59,179 nucleotides of DNA from Bacteriovoracaceae bacterium. Its GTDB lineage: Bacteria; Bdellovibrionota; UBA1018. A model generated the notes under the pieces. It searched no databases. It had not been told where the DNA came from and worked only from the letters and a program-made list of their open reading frames with translations. The position numbers and the translations under genes are program-made. The stretch covers positions 1 to 59,179 of the forward strand of contig CANFJX010000014.1 of assembly GCA_947447665.1 (NCBI GenBank), given 5' to 3'. This document shows, in pieces, positions 1 through 7,814 of this stretch. The number at the start of each line of letters is the position of its first letter. Positions within the stretch are counted from its first letter, which is position 1.

Positions 1-232
1 ATCCAAATCTTTAACGCCCAAAAATAAGACGCAGAACCTCACTCACTCCCTCAACCACTTCCTTTCACCTGATCAAACGACGCAAAACCCGAACTCTTCA
101 ACACCCAAAAATAAGACGCAGAACCTCACTCACTCCCTCAACCACTTCCTTTCACCTGATCAAACGACGCAAAACCCCACTCGCCCCCCTCCCAATCACT
201 TCCTTTTGCCTGGTCGAACGGCGCAAATTGCA
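1..232. repeat. 87-bp tandem repeat at window edge
   Basis: Two almost identical copies of an 87-bp unit lie in tandem (the stretch starting at 17 recurs at 104 and stays identical through 90 and 177). A third, shorter and diverged copy covers about 178-230. I see no coding potential. The array sits just upstream of the TadG-like gene and touches the window edge, so the true copy number is unknown. The unit is C-rich and G-poor on this strand. Confidence 0.85.
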
Positions 233-298
233 AGCCCAAGCCACCCCTTGTAGTCGCTAGACAGAAGCCCTCCGGTTTGTCACAATAAGACAAGAACC

Positions 299-2389
299 AT
301 GAGAAAATTCGTACTCAGAACCCGTAACACTCCCCGCCAGTCCTCTGAGGGTGGGCAGGTTTCTGTCATGATTGCGGTCATGATGAGTACATTCATCCTG
401 TTTTTTGCCTTTGTAATTAACACGGGAATGCTGGTGAATGCACAAATCAACCTGCAGAACGCTGCAGACATGGCTGCTTACGCTGGGGCAAGCGTACAAG
501 CTAGGCAACTGACTCAGATTTCCTACCTCAACTACGAAATGCGTAGGCAGTGGAAAAAGTTTTTATTTAGAGTCTATGTTTTAGGAAATATGTCCAAAGA
601 CTCTTTTCCTCGGACCTCACCCGGACCAGGCGCCGTCAAAACCCCAATGCAATACACTCAGACCGCTCCCGGTGGCGGCGTCACGATCAACTACCAAGTT
701 CCGACCACTTGCATGATCTTCAACTCCGGCGACAACTATTGTCGATTGCAAACACTTCCAAAAATCGGAATTCCCCCCTCCGCCCCTCTCGATGGCATCA
801 ACGAAACACTCAGGGGACAATTGCAACAAATCGAAGCGATCCGAGAGAGCAACTGCGTAGGGATTGGAGCTACCAATAAAATTCTCAACTACTACTGGCT
901 TTACAATGCAGATCCCACCATGGCAAATGCGATGCGAGCCTTTGGGAACGTCCCAGGACTCGACGCCAACATTACTCGAATCTTAATTGGATTAGTCCAA
1001 GGAATTGGAATCGTACCAAGGGAACTCATCTTACGATTTCGAATCAAAACACTCACAGGTTATGTCAATGAGGCGCCCCAGTCCGGTCTCAATTACGGCC
1101 AAGTCCAAAGCCTGCTAGCCAGTATGGACCCCCCAGCGTACGAACGAAGCATTCAGGCGTTTCTCTCAGCATTTTACACGTTAGGGAACCACTCCTTCCC
1201 GAGCAGTACGATTCAAATGGATGAACTTCAAAACTCGACTCAGCTCGTCCTCAACGACATTCGTCCGGCCAACGGATTTGACACCTGGGCCATTGATATG
1301 CAATTGGGCGCCGATTCCTCCGGCATCGCTGATATCAATAACCCGGCTGACTGCCATGCTGTCCTAGTACCTCTATCCATCAAAAGGCCCCTGACTCTCG
1401 GAGTCTCAAAAGCCCCATCTACTCTCACCTACTATGCAGTTCGGCTCAAGGCGAAGGCCAAGGTGCTCTTTTCCCCCTTCGGCGACATGCAGCTCAAGGC
1501 CTACTCAGCAGCTCGCCCCTTTGGGAGCCGTATCGGCCCTCAAGATACACCCTTTGGTCACATCGGCAAGCCGCCGAACGACACTGGTCTCGTCTCTGTT
1601 GGATTTATCCCTAATCTTCCGGTTCGATCGATCGACTCTTCAGCACAGGGAAATGGCTGGGATACACAAGAAATTTTGGGCGCCATGTACAACTCCCTCA
1701 CAAGTGTTTCGACCATACCGGGAACACTTTCGAGCGCAATTACGGCAGATATGATTCAAAAAGCTTATTCTCAGGCCATGGCTCCGAACCCTTGGGAAGC
1801 CAGCCAATACAACATCATTAACGACCTAGGAACGGACTCGTTCATTCAAAATTTTGGAACCAATGAAATCGCATCATTCTGGGCCCCCATTTTTCCTCCA
1901 GGCCAACAAGCCACTTCGTCTCAAGAGATTCAATCTGCGGTAAAAAACCTATTTGTTGACCCTTCTCAAAGTGGCTTAGGCGTTAATGTGTTTCAGCCCC
2001 TGCAAGACGCAGTTACCCAAACTTTACAGACCTACATTTCAACAACTCTATCTCAACCCCAAGCCGGCGAAAACCTCGAGAGTCAATGGATCGCCACCAT
2101 TGGCAACCCATTTAAAACCCTACCCACAGGGAGCTCTCCGTCGAAATTCTTGGGCGGCGACCCTTCACTCTTTATTCAAGGAAACAGCCCTTCTGAGTAC
2201 AAAACATCGTGGAATCAACCCAATCGCTCCGACTTACGAAGAGAAGGGAGAGTCGGATACAGCGTAAAATTCGTCTCATTCGACTCAATTACGAAGCAAA
2301 AGACCCGTTCAGATGGACGGACTGCATTCTCAAATGACATCTCGAGCGATGGAGAAGCATCCATCGATATCCCTTTCATTAAGCATTGA
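299..2389 (+). CDS. TadE/TadG-like Flp pilus assembly protein
   Basis: A 696-aa protein with a short basic N-terminus, one membrane segment at about residues 22-46, and directly after it the motif LQNAADMAAYAGA (52-64), typical of the TadG/pilus-assembly N-terminal domain in which a pseudopilin-like helix anchors a large periplasmic part. The remaining 620 residues are rich in Asn, Gln, Ser and Pro, have no recognisable enzymatic motif, and would be periplasmic. Known TadG proteins belong to the tight-adherence (Flp pilus) apparatus; no other tad gene is visible here, so partners may lie left of the window. The ATG has only a weak ribosome-binding site. Family assignment rests on the N-terminal 70 residues. 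Confidence 0.72.
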   Translation: MRKFVLRTRNTPRQSSEGGQVSVMIAVMMSTFILFFAFVINTGMLVNAQINLQNAADMAAYAGASVQARQLTQISYLNYEMRRQWKKFLFRVYVLGNMSKDSFPRTSPGPGAVKTPMQYTQTAPGGGVTINYQVPTTCMIFNSGDNYCRLQTLPKIGIPPSAPLDGINETLRGQLQQIEAIRESNCVGIGATNKILNYYWLYNADPTMANAMRAFGNVPGLDANITRILIGLVQGIGIVPRELILRFRIKTLTGYVNEAPQSGLNYGQVQSLLASMDPPAYERSIQAFLSAFYTLGNHSFPSSTIQMDELQNSTQLVLNDIRPANGFDTWAIDMQLGADSSGIADINNPADCHAVLVPLSIKRPLTLGVSKAPSTLTYYAVRLKAKAKVLFSPFGDMQLKAYSAARPFGSRIGPQDTPFGHIGKPPNDTGLVSVGFIPNLPVRSIDSSAQGNGWDTQEILGAMYNSLTSVSTIPGTLSSAITADMIQKAYSQAMAPNPWEASQYNIINDLGTDSFIQNFGTNEIASFWAPIFPPGQQATSSQEIQSAVKNLFVDPSQSGLGVNVFQPLQDAVTQTLQTYISTTLSQPQAGENLESQWIATIGNPFKTLPTGSSPSKFLGGDPSLFIQGNSPSEYKTSWNQPNRSDLRREGRVGYSVKFVSFDSITKQKTRSDGRTAFSNDISSDGEASIDIPFIKH

Positions 2390-2470
2390 ATTCTGTTGCA
2401 ATGCGAATAAACCTATGGGTATTTTCGATGAAGTAGAAATTTTTATTTAGACTGATTGGAGAAAGTAAAT

Positions 2471-2959
2471 ATGGCAAAAAAGATTGCAAAAAAAACAACA
2501 GCATCCCGAAGTAAAAAAGCAGCACCTAAAAAGATGGCTGCTAAGAAAGTAGCACGCAAGCCTGCAGCTAAGAGCAAAAAGAAGGCCCCTGCAAAGGCAG
2601 CGAAAAAGCCAGCAGCGAAAAAAGCCGCTGCTAAAGCTAAGCCTGCAAAAAAGTCCGCTCGTAAAGCAGCAGCTCCTCGCAAGGCAGCAACCCCTCGTAA
2701 AGCTGCAGCTCCTCGTAAGGCAGCTCGACGCGCAGCCCCTCGTAAAGCTGCAGCCAAGGCAACCTCAGCAATGAAGCCAGCCGCGAGAAGACGACCAACT
2801 GCAGTCGCTCCAACCCAGCCCACCACGTCTTCAAGCTCTACCGTAGGTTCGACCTTGACCGGTTTTGCTAGCGGTTTAGCTGGGGGCGCAATGGGCTCCG
2901 CATTTACTTCAGGATTCGGTCATCAAAGCCACACGATGCATGACGAATCTGAAGAGTAA
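2471..2959 (+). CDS. Lys/Ala-rich histone H1-like DNA-binding protein
   Basis: A 162-aa very basic protein. Residues 1 to about 105 are almost only Lys, Ala, Arg and Pro, with repeated AAPRKAA, AAKK and KKAA motifs like the C-terminal tail of histone H1 and bacterial AlgP/Hc1-type proteins. The last 50 residues are quite different: a Gly/Ala/Ser stretch (GFASGLAGGAMGSAFTSGFG) and an acidic end (DESEE). The likely role is binding and compacting DNA or RNA. An upstream TTG at 2456 is in frame, but GGAG at 2458-2461 is well placed for the ATG at 2471, so I use that. A perfect 14-bp hairpin follows the gene. Confidence 0.82.
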   Translation: MAKKIAKKTTASRSKKAAPKKMAAKKVARKPAAKSKKKAPAKAAKKPAAKKAAAKAKPAKKSARKAAAPRKAATPRKAAAPRKAARRAAPRKAAAKATSAMKPAARRRPTAVAPTQPTTSSSSTVGSTLTGFASGLAGGAMGSAFTSGFGHQSHTMHDESEE

Positions 2960-2991
2960 GCAGACACTTTTTAGATAAACACCTGAGTTCT

Positions 2992-3029
2992 GAGGTGTTG
3001 AGAAGGAATAAATCTCTTCTCAACACCTC
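2992..3029 (+). terminator. Perfect 14-bp hairpin after the histone-like gene
   Basis: GAGGTGTTGAGAAG (2992-3005) and its exact reverse complement (3016-3029) enclose a 10-nt loop. No T-run follows, so it may be a 3' stabilising hairpin or a weak terminator. It lies only 18 nt before the HD-domain gene. Confidence 0.55.
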
Positions 3030-3047
3030 GCTTCACCTCGAGTCAAT

Positions 3048-4391
3048 ATGGAAATCAGAGACTCAGTTCACGGAATCATAGCCGTCGACCCCGAAGAGAC
3101 CCCCATCGTCGAGTCTCGGTATTTCCAAAGACTCCGACAAATCAAACAACTTGGATTTGCTGAAAACTCATTTCCGGGAGCGCTTCATAATCGATTCACC
3201 CATAGCCTGGGCGCGATGCACACGGCCACCCAGGTTTTTGACCGCATTTTTCGCCCCTCATCGAGAACACAAATCCCCTTAATCCCCTCGAGTACCCTAG
3301 AAAGATGGCGCTCCGTCCTCAGACTAGCAGCCCTCCTCCATGATGTGGGCCATGGGCCACTTTCGCACACGACTGAATTCGCGATGCCAGAAGTTCGCCT
3401 CCTGAACCTTCCCCCGTCCGTGCCAATCCTGAACCCCACTCGAAAAGCAACGCACGAAGACTACACTCTAAAAATGATTCTCGACTCGACCCTGAGTCCA
3501 ATCATGGAAAAATCGGGTCTTGCCCGCGACTTCAAACCCCTTCACGTCGCTGCCCTCATTGAGCCAGCCATCCCAGTTCAAGACGATTTCTTTATTGAAT
3601 CCATTTGGAATCCTGAACACAACCGCCCTGAGACCGTTGATTTTAGGCCAATCCTTCGCCAAATCATATCAAGCGAGCTAGATGCCGACCGAATGGACTA
3701 CCTCAGACGCGACAGCCTCTATGCAGGTGTCAGCTACGGACAGTTTGATTTCAACTGGCTCCTTGCTCATCTCACCTTTCATGTCAATCAAGGCAAGAGC
3801 TATCTCTGCCTTGAACACCGAGCGCTCTACGCGTTTGAGGATTTTCTTCTCTCTCGATTCAACATGTTTCTTATGGTGTATTTTCATCACAAGTGCGTGA
3901 TCTTTGATGAAATGCTGGCTCAATACCTAGGAAGCACGGACTGTGACTACTCGCTGCCAGCGGACATCGAGGAGTACAGTAAAAGTGATGACTCCCAGCT
4001 CTCCAGTCACCTCTCACGAAGCAAAAACCCCTGGGCTCGAAGAATCGCGGAAAAACATCCCTACCGGATGCTCATCGAGCTCCATAGCGGCATTCCCGCT
4101 TCGTCTCGAAGCGGGTCGAGAGATAAAAAACTCCTGAGCCAAATCACCGAAGACCTTCGTTTGAAAAAAATTCACTCACTGCAAGTCACATCAACCAGTG
4201 AACTCTCGAAGTACTTTCTCCGCCCCGGAGACCCCATCTTTGTGCGCTACGACAACCACTATCACCCCGCCAGCTACATTCCAGTCGAAGAGTGCACCGA
4301 TCTATTTCAGAAATACGCCGAGAAGCGAACCATTTCTAGAATATACGTGGCGCCCGAGGACTACCTGAGTGCCCAGCTATCGACAAACTAA
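3048..4391 (+). CDS. HD-domain phosphohydrolase (COG1078/SAMHD1-like)
   Basis: A 447-aa soluble protein matching the dNTPase-like HD family. It opens with the family signature IRDSVHGII and RLRQIKQLGFA, then a metal-binding His in RFTHSLG (about 52), the HD pair in ALLHDVGHGPLSH (98-99) and the late Asp in ELDADRMDYLRRDS (about 210-222). All four metal-ligand positions are therefore present and the enzyme is probably active. Family members hydrolyse dNTPs or other phosphoesters; the substrate cannot be read from sequence. It stands alone, convergent with ahcY. The ATG lacks a clear Shine-Dalgarno sequence, but the N-terminus matches the family start. Confidence 0.85.
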   Translation: MEIRDSVHGIIAVDPEETPIVESRYFQRLRQIKQLGFAENSFPGALHNRFTHSLGAMHTATQVFDRIFRPSSRTQIPLIPSSTLERWRSVLRLAALLHDVGHGPLSHTTEFAMPEVRLLNLPPSVPILNPTRKATHEDYTLKMILDSTLSPIMEKSGLARDFKPLHVAALIEPAIPVQDDFFIESIWNPEHNRPETVDFRPILRQIISSELDADRMDYLRRDSLYAGVSYGQFDFNWLLAHLTFHVNQGKSYLCLEHRALYAFEDFLLSRFNMFLMVYFHHKCVIFDEMLAQYLGSTDCDYSLPADIEEYSKSDDSQLSSHLSRSKNPWARRIAEKHPYRMLIELHSGIPASSRSGSRDKKLLSQITEDLRLKKIHSLQVTSTSELSKYFLRPGDPIFVRYDNHYHPASYIPVEECTDLFQKYAEKRTISRIYVAPEDYLSAQLSTN

Positions 4392-4419
4392 AAAAAAGCC
4401 CGGGCGCTCGGGCCCGGGC
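4390..4419 (-). terminator. Intrinsic terminator of ahcY
   Basis: Two copies of the self-complementary GCCCGGGC (4398-4405 and 4412-4419) form a GC-rich hairpin. Read on the minus strand it is followed by a run of eight T (4390-4397), giving a classic rho-independent terminator for ahcY. On the plus strand the hairpin lacks a T-run, so it stops the HD gene less well. Confidence 0.85.
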
Positions 4420-4431
4420 GAAAACCAAGGA

Positions 4432-5703
4432 CTAAGTGCCTGAGGAATAATCGTCGGAGTACTTAGCTTGTTCAGACGTCAGCTGGTCTAGTCTCATTCC
4501 CATTGCGCTGAGCTTCACCAAAGCAATTTCCTGATCTTGAGCCGGATCGATATCATAGACAATCGGTTTCATCGAGCCACCTTCTTTAGCTAGACGAACC
4601 ATCCCCAGAAACTGATTCGCAAACGACATATCCATCACTTCGGAAGGATGACCCTCGGCAGCCGCCAAGTTCACCAACCGACCTTGAGCGAGGACAAATA
4701 TTTTCTTCCCATTTTTAAAAGAGTATTCTTCGTTATTTGCCCGAATTTCACGCGAGCTCTCAGCTAACTCCTTCAACTGGCCCAAATTAATTTCGCAATC
4801 ATAATGACCCGTATTGCAAACAATCGCGCCGTCCTTCATCGATCGAAAGTGGCGATCGACCAGCACGTCTTTCATCCCGGTAGCCGTAATGAAGATGTCG
4901 CCCACTTTGGCCGCTTCGTCCATCGTCATCACCTCATAACCCTCCAAAACAGCTTTCAACGCTGCGGTTGGCTTGATTTCGGTTACCACTACGCGCGCTC
5001 CCATCCCTCGGGCCCGCATCGCACAGCCGCGACCACAGTGGCCAAAACCTGCAACCACAAAAACCTTACCGCCCAACAGAACATTCGTAGATCGAATAAT
5101 TCCGTCAATCGAGCTTTGTCCGGTGCCATACACATTGTCGAAATCCCATTTAGTCTCAGCATCGTTAATTGCAATTACTGGGTATTTCAGGGCACCGTCT
5201 TTTGCCATGGCACGCAATCGGTGAACTCCCGTTGTGGTCTCCTCAGTCCCGCCCAAAACATACTTTGCTAACTCAGGAAACTTAGAGTGTACGGTAAAAA
5301 TCAAGTCAGCGCCGTCATCTAAAGTTAAAGTCGGCTTGAAATCGAGGGTGCGCTCAATGGCCCAATAGAATTCCTCTTTATTCATCCCATGCCATGCATA
5401 CATGGACACTTCCTCGGCCAATGCAGCTGCAATATCGTCTTGAGTGGAAAGCGGATTACAACCTGACCAAGCAATCTCGGCCCCTGCCGCTTTCAGTGTT
5501 CGGACCAACACGCCCGTTTCCTTGGTCACATGGAGGCAACCAGCTATTCGCATCCCCTTTAAGGGAAGGGTTTTCTTTGCCTCCTCTCGCAACTTCATGA
5601 GGACCGGCATGCGACTTTCTGCCCATTCTATTTTTAATTTACCTTGCTCGGCTAAAGCTGGATTTTTTACCTTGGATTTTTGAACCGATGCGAGAGAAGT
5701 CAT
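4432..5703 (-). CDS. ahcY: Adenosylhomocysteinase
   Basis: A 423-aa cytosolic enzyme that reversibly splits S-adenosyl-L-homocysteine into homocysteine and adenosine using bound NAD, removing the product inhibitor of methyltransferases. Visible are the substrate-domain segments AGCLHVTKETGVLVRTLKAAG and SGCNPLSTQDD, the NAD-binding stretch VVAGFGHCGRGCAMRARGMG, and the closing motifs NTGHYDCEI and LAAAEGHPSEVMDMSFANQ. The length, the GHCGRGCAMRARG version of the Rossmann loop, and the absence of the usual bacterial C-terminal tail ending HYRY place it nearer the archaeal/Thermotoga type than the proteobacterial one. AGGAG about 9 nt before the ATG supports the start. It has its own terminator. 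Confidence 0.96.
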   Translation of the reverse strand: MTSLASVQKSKVKNPALAEQGKLKIEWAESRMPVLMKLREEAKKTLPLKGMRIAGCLHVTKETGVLVRTLKAAGAEIAWSGCNPLSTQDDIAAALAEEVSMYAWHGMNKEEFYWAIERTLDFKPTLTLDDGADLIFTVHSKFPELAKYVLGGTEETTTGVHRLRAMAKDGALKYPVIAINDAETKWDFDNVYGTGQSSIDGIIRSTNVLLGGKVFVVAGFGHCGRGCAMRARGMGARVVVTEIKPTAALKAVLEGYEVMTMDEAAKVGDIFITATGMKDVLVDRHFRSMKDGAIVCNTGHYDCEINLGQLKELAESSREIRANNEEYSFKNGKKIFVLAQGRLVNLAAAEGHPSEVMDMSFANQFLGMVRLAKEGGSMKPIVYDIDPAQDQEIALVKLSAMGMRLDQLTSEQAKYSDDYSSGT

Positions 5704-5791
5704 GAATTGAGGCTCCTAAAGAGTTAATGTTCATCTTTAGTTCTAACTCAAAAAATTCTCTTTAGCAAAACGATGATTTTCAGAATACGGG

Positions 5792-6331
5792 CTAAGTGAC
5801 TCGATAAGAACAGTGAGCATAAACCACATGTCGGTGCCGTACCTCACGAAAGTCTAATTCTTGAATGACGGCGCTTTGCTGAAGTTCGATTTTCTCATCG
5901 TGAAATTCAAAAATCTCATCACAATCGAGACAAACGATATGATCATGGTGGCCATGTTCAAAAAGCTCGTAAACCACCCGCCCATTGGCGTCGGTCAGCG
6001 ACTCCTTCAGGATCGATGCATCGCAGAGCACCTTAATGCTCCGGTACACGGTCGAAGCGCCAATCCCATGATGCATTTTCTTTACCTGTTCGACCAAAGC
6101 CTGGGCATCCAAATGCCCGCCCGTCATGAGAATGAGTTCAGCTATTTTCCATCTTTGATGGGTGTACTTAAGGCCTTGAGAAATTAAATAGCCCCTCAGC
6201 TGATTCTTCCAAACTTCTAAAAGCTCGGGCGAGGGTTGATTTGCTTCGCAGACCTTCGGGCGACCGCAGGGAAGAACCCTGGGTTGAGTCGAGCTCGTTA
6301 ACATGGAAAAACCCATAACATAAGGAGCCAA
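5792..6331 (-). CDS. Fur-family metalloregulator
   Basis: A protein of up to 179 aa with the Fur winged-helix fold: KYTHQRWKIAELILMTGGHLDAQAL, then the recognition helix region GASTVYRSIKVL, then the metal-sensing part with HGHHDHIVCLDCDEIFEF. The first CxxC (CLDC) is present, but the second Cys pair found in many Fur proteins is reduced to one Cys (YAHCSYRVT) and the C-terminus is short, so the structural zinc site may be incomplete. It could be Fur-, PerR- or Zur-like. The start is uncertain: TTG 6331, ATG 6316 and ATG 6304 are in frame, none with a clear ribosome-binding site. It reads toward ahcY with an 88-nt gap. Confidence 0.85.
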   Translation of the reverse strand: MAPYVMGFSMLTSSTQPRVLPCGRPKVCEANQPSPELLEVWKNQLRGYLISQGLKYTHQRWKIAELILMTGGHLDAQALVEQVKKMHHGIGASTVYRSIKVLCDASILKESLTDANGRVVYELFEHGHHDHIVCLDCDEIFEFHDEKIELQQSAVIQELDFREVRHRHVVYAHCSYRVT

Positions 6332-6360
6332 TGATCCAAACGATTATTTCTCAACCGACA

Positions 6361-6606
6361 TTAAACCGCTCGTGGCAGTCGGAGCTCTTTTCTTCCTAAA
6401 GCCAGAAGAACCATATAATTCTTCGAGTTAGGAGCCAATAGCAAGTTGTACTTAAGTAACTTCTGATCTTTTCCCCAAGCATGGTTCGCAAACGAGTACT
6501 TTTGAATTTTATGGAGCTGCACTACCTTCTTCTCCACATCATTGGACACTCGGACGCTCATGACTTGATCTCTCATCTTAGACTTTGAATTTTCACTGGA
6601 TTTCAC
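6361..6606 (-). CDS. Small hypothetical protein
   Basis: An 81-aa basic protein starting at GTG, with GAGG about 8 nt upstream, lying 29 nt before the Fur-family gene on the same strand. It has a charged N-terminus (MRDQVMSVRVSNDVEKKVVQ) and a hydrophobic patch near the end (YMVLLALG). I recognise no family. The ribosome-binding site and position argue for a real gene; shortness and lack of motif argue against. Confidence 0.4.
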   Translation of the reverse strand: MKSSENSKSKMRDQVMSVRVSNDVEKKVVQLHKIQKYSFANHAWGKDQKLLKYNLLLAPNSKNYMVLLALGRKELRLPRAV

Positions 6607-6865
6607 GCACGTACCTCACTTCACAGATTCTCTGTAAGCAAGGACAGTGCCAGCGACCTGCCTAGAAAAGACCAAAAGAATCAAAGGGATCTTCGGAGGC
6701 TGCTCATAAGAACCGTCTAAACATTAGACAACTGACTGTCCAATCGCGAGGCACATTAAAAAAACTCAAGCCGTCCGTCTGCTACACCGATGAATTCAAC
6801 AAGTCACCTCAGATCAACGATCCACCACAAAACTAAGTCAATTTCCAAACAGGAGAAGAAAGCAT

Positions 6866-7750
6866 ATGTTGAATCGATCCAGTTTCAAGGTCCGACCGCC
6901 ACAAAACTTAAGTAGTTCTTTCGCTTGGTCTGCGGCATTTTTATCTACCCTCACCGTTCTGGGGTGTAACGCCAAGCCCTCGGCTCCGGTCAGCCCTATC
7001 CACGTCGAGAATGTATCCGTGAACACATCTACCGGGAGCAATAACGATGAGATGTTAGACTTTTCGATCACCTTATCTACCGGCACATTCACCGTGGCAG
7101 CCACGACCCTTCCCATCCTCAATCCCAACAATCCATCGATCGAGTATGGAAGTCTCAGCCTCCGACCAGTTCTCTGTAGCACCCCCTCCTCCTGCCCCTA
7201 TGGCAACGGGGCCCAAGTCGGCGTCAATCTCGACATCACGAGCATCACAAGCGCAAAAGGCATTGCTCCACTCCTTCCTAATGGCTCAGCTCTCCCTGTC
7301 GGCGGTCTCCAAAACTCGACCGTGATTGCTCTACCGATCGCGAACACCGGCGCAGAAGTCTATTTTGCTTCAGGTAAAGGCGTAGCAATGCTGGGAACCG
7401 CTATCCCTTTCGCTCAAATGAATGTTGTGGGTCAAACCATTCCCGGAGCCAATCTCTTTATTCCAGTGACTGTCTCCACCTCGAAGGGATCGTTTACTCT
7501 TCTTCCAGGGATTTTTACCGGCTCAACTCCGAACACCACGGGGATCGGATTTTTCGCAGATCTCTCTGGGATCATCCCTCAAAGCACTCTCCTCGCATCG
7601 CTCACCGAGACGCCAGCCCAGCTGACCTCCACTGCCATGAAGAGCAATCTCGTTTTCCCAGTCACCTCTCCTTCGAAGAAGAAACTCAATCGACTCTATG
7701 AAGAACTGCTCCAGCTGAACGCAAAAGGTGGTTACTTGAATTTGCAGTAA
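6866..7750 (+). CDS. Predicted lipoprotein
   Basis: A 294-aa protein whose N-terminus ends in the lipobox TVLGC, with the lipidated Cys near residue 35, so it should be anchored in the inner or outer membrane by signal peptidase II processing. The mature part is rich in Ser, Thr, Pro and Asn, mostly beta-like, with no known domain. AGGAG lies 11 nt before the ATG. The gene is monocistronic and ends at an intrinsic terminator. Function unknown. Confidence 0.75.
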   Translation: MLNRSSFKVRPPQNLSSSFAWSAAFLSTLTVLGCNAKPSAPVSPIHVENVSVNTSTGSNNDEMLDFSITLSTGTFTVAATTLPILNPNNPSIEYGSLSLRPVLCSTPSSCPYGNGAQVGVNLDITSITSAKGIAPLLPNGSALPVGGLQNSTVIALPIANTGAEVYFASGKGVAMLGTAIPFAQMNVVGQTIPGANLFIPVTVSTSKGSFTLLPGIFTGSTPNTTGIGFFADLSGIIPQSTLLASLTETPAQLTSTAMKSNLVFPVTSPSKKKLNRLYEELLQLNAKGGYLNLQ

Positions 7751-7766
7751 AGCATAACTCTGCTCG

Positions 7767-7810
7767 AGGGGAGGGGTACCTGAACTCCTCCCCTGTTTTA
7801 AAATCTTTTT
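7767..7810 (+). terminator. Intrinsic terminator of the lipoprotein gene
   Basis: AGGGGAGG (7767-7774) pairs with CCTCCCCT (7787-7794), followed by T-rich sequence including TTTT at 7796-7799 and a longer T-run at 7805-7812. It also separates this gene from the convergent large gene. Confidence 0.8.
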
Positions 7811-7814
7811 TTGA

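Noticed and set aside
2443..2826. Open frame antisense to the histone-like gene, giving an Ala/Leu/Phe-rich protein
   Set aside because: It is the mirror of AAG/GCA codon repeats and its end overlaps the start region of the real gene; composition is an artefact.
5704..5791. SAH or SAM riboswitch before ahcY
   Set aside because: The leader is AT-rich and short, without the GC-rich conserved core of those aptamers.
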